A DNA stretch of 10,912 bases from Acidobacteriota bacterium (GTDB taxonomy: Bacteria > Acidobacteriota > Terriglobia > Bryobacterales > Bryobacteraceae). The stretch spans positions 1-10,912 of the forward strand of contig CANIFK010000114.1 of the NCBI GenBank assembly GCA_947466555.1, read 5' to 3'. The notes below the pieces were generated by a model. The model had not been told where the DNA came from. It saw only the letters and a list, made by a program, of their open reading frames with translations, and made no database searches. Of this stretch, positions 7,636 through 10,912 are shown piece by piece (the first letter of the stretch is position 1; each line of letters begins with the position of its first letter). The position numbers were made by a program, and so were the translations under genes.

Positions 7636-7653
7636 AGATACGATGGGTGGCGC

Positions 7654-8784
7654 ATGTCACTCCGGATCACAGAAGTTCGTATTCATCGCCTGGATGCCCC
7701 GCTGCGGGAGCGTTTTGGGTGGTCCCTTGGCTGGACAAACCGCCGCACGGCGACGCTGGTTGAGGTACGAACGGACGATGGGCTGACCGGTTGGGGTGAC
7801 GGGTACTTTGGCGGCGATACGCTACGGGCGCATCCGGAACTGGTTATCGGCAAGTCGCCCTTTGAGGCGGAGGCGATTTACGATTCGCTGCGGCCGTTCG
7901 TGTGGAAGCAGGCGCGACACGGCGCCACCGTTTGCGGGGGCCTGGATACGGCGTTGTGGGACCTGCAGGGGAAGGCGCTCGGGATGCCGGTTTCGCGCCT
8001 GTTCGGCAAGGTTTGGCGGGACCGCGTGGAGCCCTATTGCACGGCGCTGTATCGAAAAGACTGGCCGGATTTGGCGCGGGGATTGGCCGATGAGGCGGCC
8101 GAGTGGAAGCGCCAGGGCTATCGGACGATGAAGATGAAGGTGGGCTACGGCGCGGCCGTCGACCTTCGGAATGTCGCCGCGGTTCGGGAGGCCATTGGTC
8201 CGGAGATCGGACTGGCCGTTGACGCCAATTGCGGCTACGACGCGGCCACTGCCGTGGCGCTGGGCAGGCAACTGGAGGCGTACGATTTGCTTTGGTGGGA
8301 GGAACCGGTGCTGGCTGATAACCTGGCCGGGTATCGTCGCCTGCGCGAGGCCATCAGCATTCCACTCGCCGGCGGAGAGACGTTCGATGCGGACCGGTTG
8401 GCGCAGGATTACGTGGAGCCGCGACTGGTGGACATTTTGCAGCCGGAAGTAGAGATCATCGGCCTGACAGGGGCACGGCGATTGATGCATTCCTGCTGGC
8501 TGAAGGACATGCAAGTGATTCCCCATAACTGGGGGACGGCGGTGCGGACAGCGGCGATTCTGCAGTGGATGGCAACGTGCGCGCCGATTACCGAGGCGCT
8601 GGCCGCACCGCCGCCGATGTTTGAGTTCGACCAGACCGAGAGCCCGTTCCGCGATGCGGTGATCGTGGAGAAGATCGCTCTGGGAGCAGACGGCAGAGTG
8701 GCTGTTCCGCAAGGGCCGGGGCTGGGGGTGACGGTCATTCCGGAGGCAGTGGCGGAACACCGGGTGGAACTGATCACGATTTAA
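7654..8784 (+). CDS. Enolase-superfamily enzyme, mandelate racemase-type (racemase or acid-sugar dehydratase)
   Basis: 376 aa, full length for the family. All catalytic elements of the mandelate racemase subgroup can be read. The KxK motif is K160-M-K162. Metal ligands are D190 in VDAN, E216 in WWEEP and E242 in GGE. The D260 (VDILQPE) and H291 (PHNWG) dyad supplies the second general base, and E324 (FEFD) matches the late glutamate. The N-terminal capping domain is residues about 1-125, with a loop near GWSLGWTNRR (22-31) that would shape substrate choice. Such enzymes abstract a proton alpha to a carboxylate, giving racemisation or dehydration of an acid sugar; the exact substrate cannot be told from sequence alone. 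The protein lacks a signal peptide and should be cytoplasmic. It starts 18 nt after the receptor stop codon with only a weak GGGTGG ahead of the ATG, so it is probably cotranscribed. Confidence 0.9.
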   Translation: MSLRITEVRIHRLDAPLRERFGWSLGWTNRRTATLVEVRTDDGLTGWGDGYFGGDTLRAHPELVIGKSPFEAEAIYDSLRPFVWKQARHGATVCGGLDTALWDLQGKALGMPVSRLFGKVWRDRVEPYCTALYRKDWPDLARGLADEAAEWKRQGYRTMKMKVGYGAAVDLRNVAAVREAIGPEIGLAVDANCGYDAATAVALGRQLEAYDLLWWEEPVLADNLAGYRRLREAISIPLAGGETFDADRLAQDYVEPRLVDILQPEVEIIGLTGARRLMHSCWLKDMQVIPHNWGTAVRTAAILQWMATCAPITEALAAPPPMFEFDQTESPFRDAVIVEKIALGADGRVAVPQGPGLGVTVIPEAVAEHRVELITI

Positions 8785-8786
8785 TT

Positions 8787-8826
8787 TTACCCGGATGTTA
8801 TTGACGGATCTATTTTATCCGGGTAA
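8787..8826. repeat. Perfect 10-bp inverted repeat bracketing the DUF2239 promoter, candidate operator
   Basis: TTACCCGGAT (8787-8796) and ATCCGGGTAA (8817-8826) are exact inverse complements with a 20-base spacer. The left arm ends four bases before the -35 hexamer and the right arm runs into the -10 hexamer. A further CGGAT (8805-8809) lies between them. Arm centres are about 30 bp apart, close to three helical turns, so two dimers or one looped complex could bind one face. It could form a hairpin, but the large loop and lack of a T-run argue against a terminator for the enolase gene. Confidence 0.6.
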
Positions 8827-8829
8827 TAT
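8801..8829 (+). promoter_or_regulatory. Strong sigma70-type promoter for the DUF2239 gene
   Basis: TTGACG (8801-8806), 17 bases, then TAATAT (8824-8829). The predicted start point, about seven bases after the -10, is the A of the ATG at 8836, suggesting a leaderless transcript; no Shine-Dalgarno sequence precedes that ATG. Both hexamers sit within or next to the inverted repeat at 8787-8826, so binding there would block RNA polymerase. Confidence 0.6.
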
Positions 8830-8835
8830 TCAGGT

Positions 8836-9333
8836 ATGGAAGAAATGAAGACGTTTACGGCGTTCTGCGGCGATCGGCAGATTCCCGGCGGGTTGGAGGG
8901 AGCGCGGAGTTGGGTGGCGGCGCAGGGGGAGAGCGGGCTGCTGTGTTTTGAAGACCAAAGCGGGAAGCAGGTGGACTTCAACTGGCGGGAGCCGGTGAAG
9001 GTATCGACGGGCCCGGGGCGGCCGAAGTTGGGGGTGGTATCGAGAGAGGTCTCGTTGTTGCCGCGGCATTGGGAATGGCTGGAGGCGCAGCCGAATGGAG
9101 CGTCGGCGGCGATACGGCGGTTGGTGGATCAGGCGCGGGCGCTGCCTGGGGAAAAGGAACGACAGGGGCGAGTGGCAGCGGGGCGGTTTCTGACGGCGAT
9201 GGCGGGGAATCTTCCTGGGTATGAGGAGGCGACGCGCGCGTTGTACGCCGGAGATTTGGAGAAGTTTGTCTCGCAGATGGCCGGCTGGCCGGAGGATATA
9301 CGCGAATATGCCGGGCGGCTCGCGGCTGGGTAA
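8836..9333 (+). CDS. DUF2239 family protein, possible ribbon-helix-helix-like DNA-binding protein
   Basis: 165 aa, recognised as DUF2239 from the N-terminal FTAFCGD, the central GRPKLGVVSREVSLLPRHWEW block and the C-terminal FLTAMAGNLPGYEEATRALYAGD block (about 118-140). The family has no established function. Visible in the centre is a basic GRPK (61-64), a short strand REVSLLP (70-76), helix RHWEWLEAQ (77-85), turn PNGAS (86-90) and helix SAAIRRLVDQARAL (90-103). That order and the GxS before helix two resemble ribbon-helix-helix repressors such as CopG/Arc. No signal peptide or membrane segment is seen, so it should be cytoplasmic. Either the ATG at 8836 or the one at 8845 (MKTFTAF, which fits the family N-terminus better) may be used; the promoter position favours 8836. 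It appears monocistronic with its own operator-like repeat. The DNA-binding role is inference. Confidence 0.85.
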   Translation: MEEMKTFTAFCGDRQIPGGLEGARSWVAAQGESGLLCFEDQSGKQVDFNWREPVKVSTGPGRPKLGVVSREVSLLPRHWEWLEAQPNGASAAIRRLVDQARALPGEKERQGRVAAGRFLTAMAGNLPGYEEATRALYAGDLEKFVSQMAGWPEDIREYAGRLAAG

Positions 9334-9364
9334 AGGTGGCGCGCGACCGAATGAGCAACCCGGA

Positions 9365-9414
9365 CATTGTGAAATCTGAAACTTCTCGTTGCGGGGCCAT
9401 TGTCAGATGTGAAA
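9365..9414. repeat. Imperfect direct repeat upstream of the Oar-like receptor gene
   Basis: CATTGTGAAATCTGAAA (9365-9381) recurs as CATTGTCAGATGTGAAA (9398-9414), matching at 14 of 17 positions with a 33-bp period, about three helical turns. The pair fills the short gap between the DUF2239 gene and the next receptor gene and may be tandem regulator sites. A weak TTGCGG (9389-9394) followed by an AT-rich AAAATAT (9412-9418) could be the promoter, but I would not rely on it. Confidence 0.35.
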
Positions 9415-9425
9415 ATATGTCTGGC

Positions 9426-9430
9426 GGAGA
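9426..9430 (+). promoter_or_regulatory. Ribosome binding site of the Oar-like receptor gene
   Basis: GGAGA with a six-base gap before the ATG at 9437 is the clearest Shine-Dalgarno sequence in the window and fixes that start. It contrasts with the apparent absence of such sites before the two preceding promoters' first genes. Confidence 0.6.
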
Positions 9431-9436
9431 TCACGC

Positions 9437-10912
9437 ATGCTTCGCCACCTTTTTCTACTGATGAGCGTCCTGAGCGCCGGGCTACTGCTGGCGCAACAGG
9501 GATCGGGAACCATATCCGGTATCGTTACCGATCCGCAGAACGCGGCGGTCCCGGGAGCGGATGTTCGGGTGCGGAATACGGGCACCAATTCGGTATTCCG
9601 GACGAAGGCGAATGAGCAGGGCTACTTCACTGCGCCGGGCATGTCGGTCGGTGAGTATGAAGTGGTGACGGAGCGCTCCGGCTTCAAACGCTCGGTACGG
9701 AGCGGCATTACGCTGCAGGTGAACCAGACGGCACAGGTGGATGTGCGGCTGGAGATCGGCCAGGTGGCCGATACGGTGGAGGTGGTGGGCGAGGCACCTG
9801 TGGTGAATACGAGCAACGCCACGGTGGGCGAAGTGATTGAGAACCGGCGCGTGCGTGACCTGCCGTTGAACGGGCGTGGGGCGCTGGCGCTGACGCTGTT
9901 GACGAGCGGTGTGGTTTCGAATGCGGGACCGACCAACTCGGGCTTCGGCGATCGCGGGATTCAGATTTCTTCCGTGTCCATCAACGGCAGTCCGAATTCG
10001 ATGAACGCGCAGATGTTGGATGGGTCGAATAACATTCTGAGCTACGTAGGCGAGGTGGGCGTGCCGCCAGCGGTGGACGCGGTGGAAGAGTTCAAGGTGC
10101 AGAGCGGAACGATGTCGGCTGAGTTTGGGTTTACGGCCGGGGGCACCATTAACCTGGTGACGAAGTCGGGGACGAACCGGATTAAGGGATCGCTGTATGA
10201 GTTTCTGCGGAACGACAAGTTCGACGCGCGGAACACGTTTTCTCCCAATAAACTGCCGTTCCGCTATAACCAGTACGGGGGCACGATTGGCGGGCCGATC
10301 CGGAAGGACAAGACATTCGGGTTCTTCAATTTTGAAGACTACAAGTCGCGGCGGAGTTCGCCGCGCATCGCCAGTGTGCCGCTGGCCACGTGGCGGGAGG
10401 GCGACTATAGCAATCTGTTCACCGTAGCGGGCGCGGTGATTCCGGTGTACGACCCGGCCACCACGCGGAACAACCCGAACGGCACGGGCCAGGTGCGGGA
10501 TGCGTTTCCGGGGAACGTGGTGCCGAAGAGCCGGTTCGACCCGATTGCGCCGAAGGTGGTGGCGTACTGGCCGCTACCGAACAAGGCGCCGCAGAATGCC
10601 TTCACGCAGGCCCAGAATTTCCAGGACGCCAACCGGAGCACGATCGATTGGCGGCAGTGGAACTTCAAAGTCGACCACCGTTTCAGCGAACGGAACTCCA
10701 TGTTTGTCCGGTACACATCGGCACAGCATAAGCCTGGATCGGATTCGTTCTTCCTGGACCCGACTGTGGGTTCCAATCGCTACGACGACCAGGTGAATAA
10801 GAATGGCGTTGTGAGCGACACGCACACGTTTTCGCCGACGTTGATTAACGATTTGCGCGTGGGCATTATGCGGCAGTCGTTCATCTTCGTTGCGGCAAAC
10901 TTCGGACAGGAT
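9437..10912 (+). CDS. Oar-like TonB-dependent receptor with carboxypeptidase-regulatory-like domain (5' part, runs off window)
   Basis: 492 codons are present without a stop; family members usually exceed 1000 residues, so about half or less is seen. A signal peptide (MLRHLFLLMSVLSAGLLLAQ) is followed by the carboxypeptidase-regulatory-like domain (GTISGIVTDPQNAAVPGADV at about 24-43, then ANEQGYFTAPGM) to about residue 105. The start of the plug carries VEVVGEAPVVNTSNATVGEV and the hallmark RDLPLNGRGALALTLLTSGV (about 139-158). Later VEEFKVQSGTMSAEFG and GGTINLVTKSGTN mark the plug end, and LRNDKFDARN and GGPIRKDKTFGFFNFE the first barrel strands. Large Oar-like receptors are abundant in Acidobacteriota and are thought to import or export bulky substrates such as oligosaccharides or peptides; the ligand here is unknown. 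It has its own ribosome binding site and a 103-bp gap from the DUF2239 gene, so it may be separately transcribed. Confidence 0.92.
   Translation, partial: MLRHLFLLMSVLSAGLLLAQQGSGTISGIVTDPQNAAVPGADVRVRNTGTNSVFRTKANEQGYFTAPGMSVGEYEVVTERSGFKRSVRSGITLQVNQTAQVDVRLEIGQVADTVEVVGEAPVVNTSNATVGEVIENRRVRDLPLNGRGALALTLLTSGVVSNAGPTNSGFGDRGIQISSVSINGSPNSMNAQMLDGSNNILSYVGEVGVPPAVDAVEEFKVQSGTMSAEFGFTAGGTINLVTKSGTNRIKGSLYEFLRNDKFDARNTFSPNKLPFRYNQYGGTIGGPIRKDKTFGFFNFEDYKSRRSSPRIASVPLATWREGDYSNLFTVAGAVIPVYDPATTRNNPNGTGQVRDAFPGNVVPKSRFDPIAPKVVAYWPLPNKAPQNAFTQAQNFQDANRSTIDWRQWNFKVDHRFSERNSMFVRYTSAQHKPGSDSFFLDPTVGSNRYDDQVNKNGVVSDTHTFSPTLINDLRVGIMRQSFIFVAANFGQD

Noticed and set aside
7822..8760. Minus-strand open frame (312 codons) within the enolase-superfamily gene
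   Set aside because: Shadow frame; all catalytic residues are intact on the plus strand.
8787..8826. Inverted repeat as a Rho-independent terminator for the enolase gene
   Set aside because: The loop would be 20 bases and no T-run follows; its position over the -35/-10 boxes fits an operator better.
1..10912. CRISPR array, tRNA or rRNA gene, insertion sequence or prophage
   Set aside because: No regularly spaced repeats, no cloverleaf or rRNA-like stretch, no transposase or integrase reading frame and no terminal inverted repeats were seen.

Overview
The window reads as accessory or metabolic chromosome of a GC-rich Acidobacteriota member, most likely near the Solibacter/Bryobacter lineage. 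Three things point there by recognition: a paired DUF1549/DUF1553 and DUF1501 secreted module, a one-component winged-helix regulator of a type common in that phylum, and two TonB-dependent receptors that both carry an N-terminal carboxypeptidase-regulatory-like domain. No database search was possible, so all family names rest on motifs read from the translations.

Layout. Positions 3-107 (+) hold the probable last 34 codons of a gene entering from the left. A leftward block then runs from about 5256 down to 4: a membrane-anchored transcriptional regulator (4069-5256), a DUF1549/DUF1553 protein with a CxxCH motif (2276-3994), a DUF1501 protein (901-2271) and an L,D-transpeptidase-like YkuD protein (4-849). 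The last three are closely spaced and probably one operon. Rightwards from 5362 come a siderophore-type TonB-dependent receptor (5362-7635) and, 18 nt later, a mandelate-racemase-type enolase-superfamily enzyme (7654-8784). Then follow a DUF2239 protein with its own strong-looking promoter (8836-9333) and the first 492 codons of an Oar-like TonB-dependent receptor (9437 to the window end). No intergenic stretch exceeds 300 bases.

How the parts may work together. The regulator is divergent from the receptor/enolase pair. A perfect 15-bp palindrome (TGCAAGTCACTTGCA) sits in the shared intergenic region. A second inverted repeat with the same CAAGT/ACTTG half-sites sits on the candidate promoter of the DUF1549-DUF1501-YkuD operon, so one regulator may control both the import/catabolism arm and the secreted module.

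The most interesting local signal is at 8787-9333. A perfect 10-bp inverted repeat with a 20-nt spacer brackets a TTGACG-N17-TAATAT promoter whose expected transcription start falls on or next to the ATG of the DUF2239 gene. The DUF2239 protein has a central strand-helix-helix segment resembling a ribbon-helix-helix DNA-binding motif. This suggests that DUF2239, a family of unknown function, is an autoregulating DNA-binding protein.
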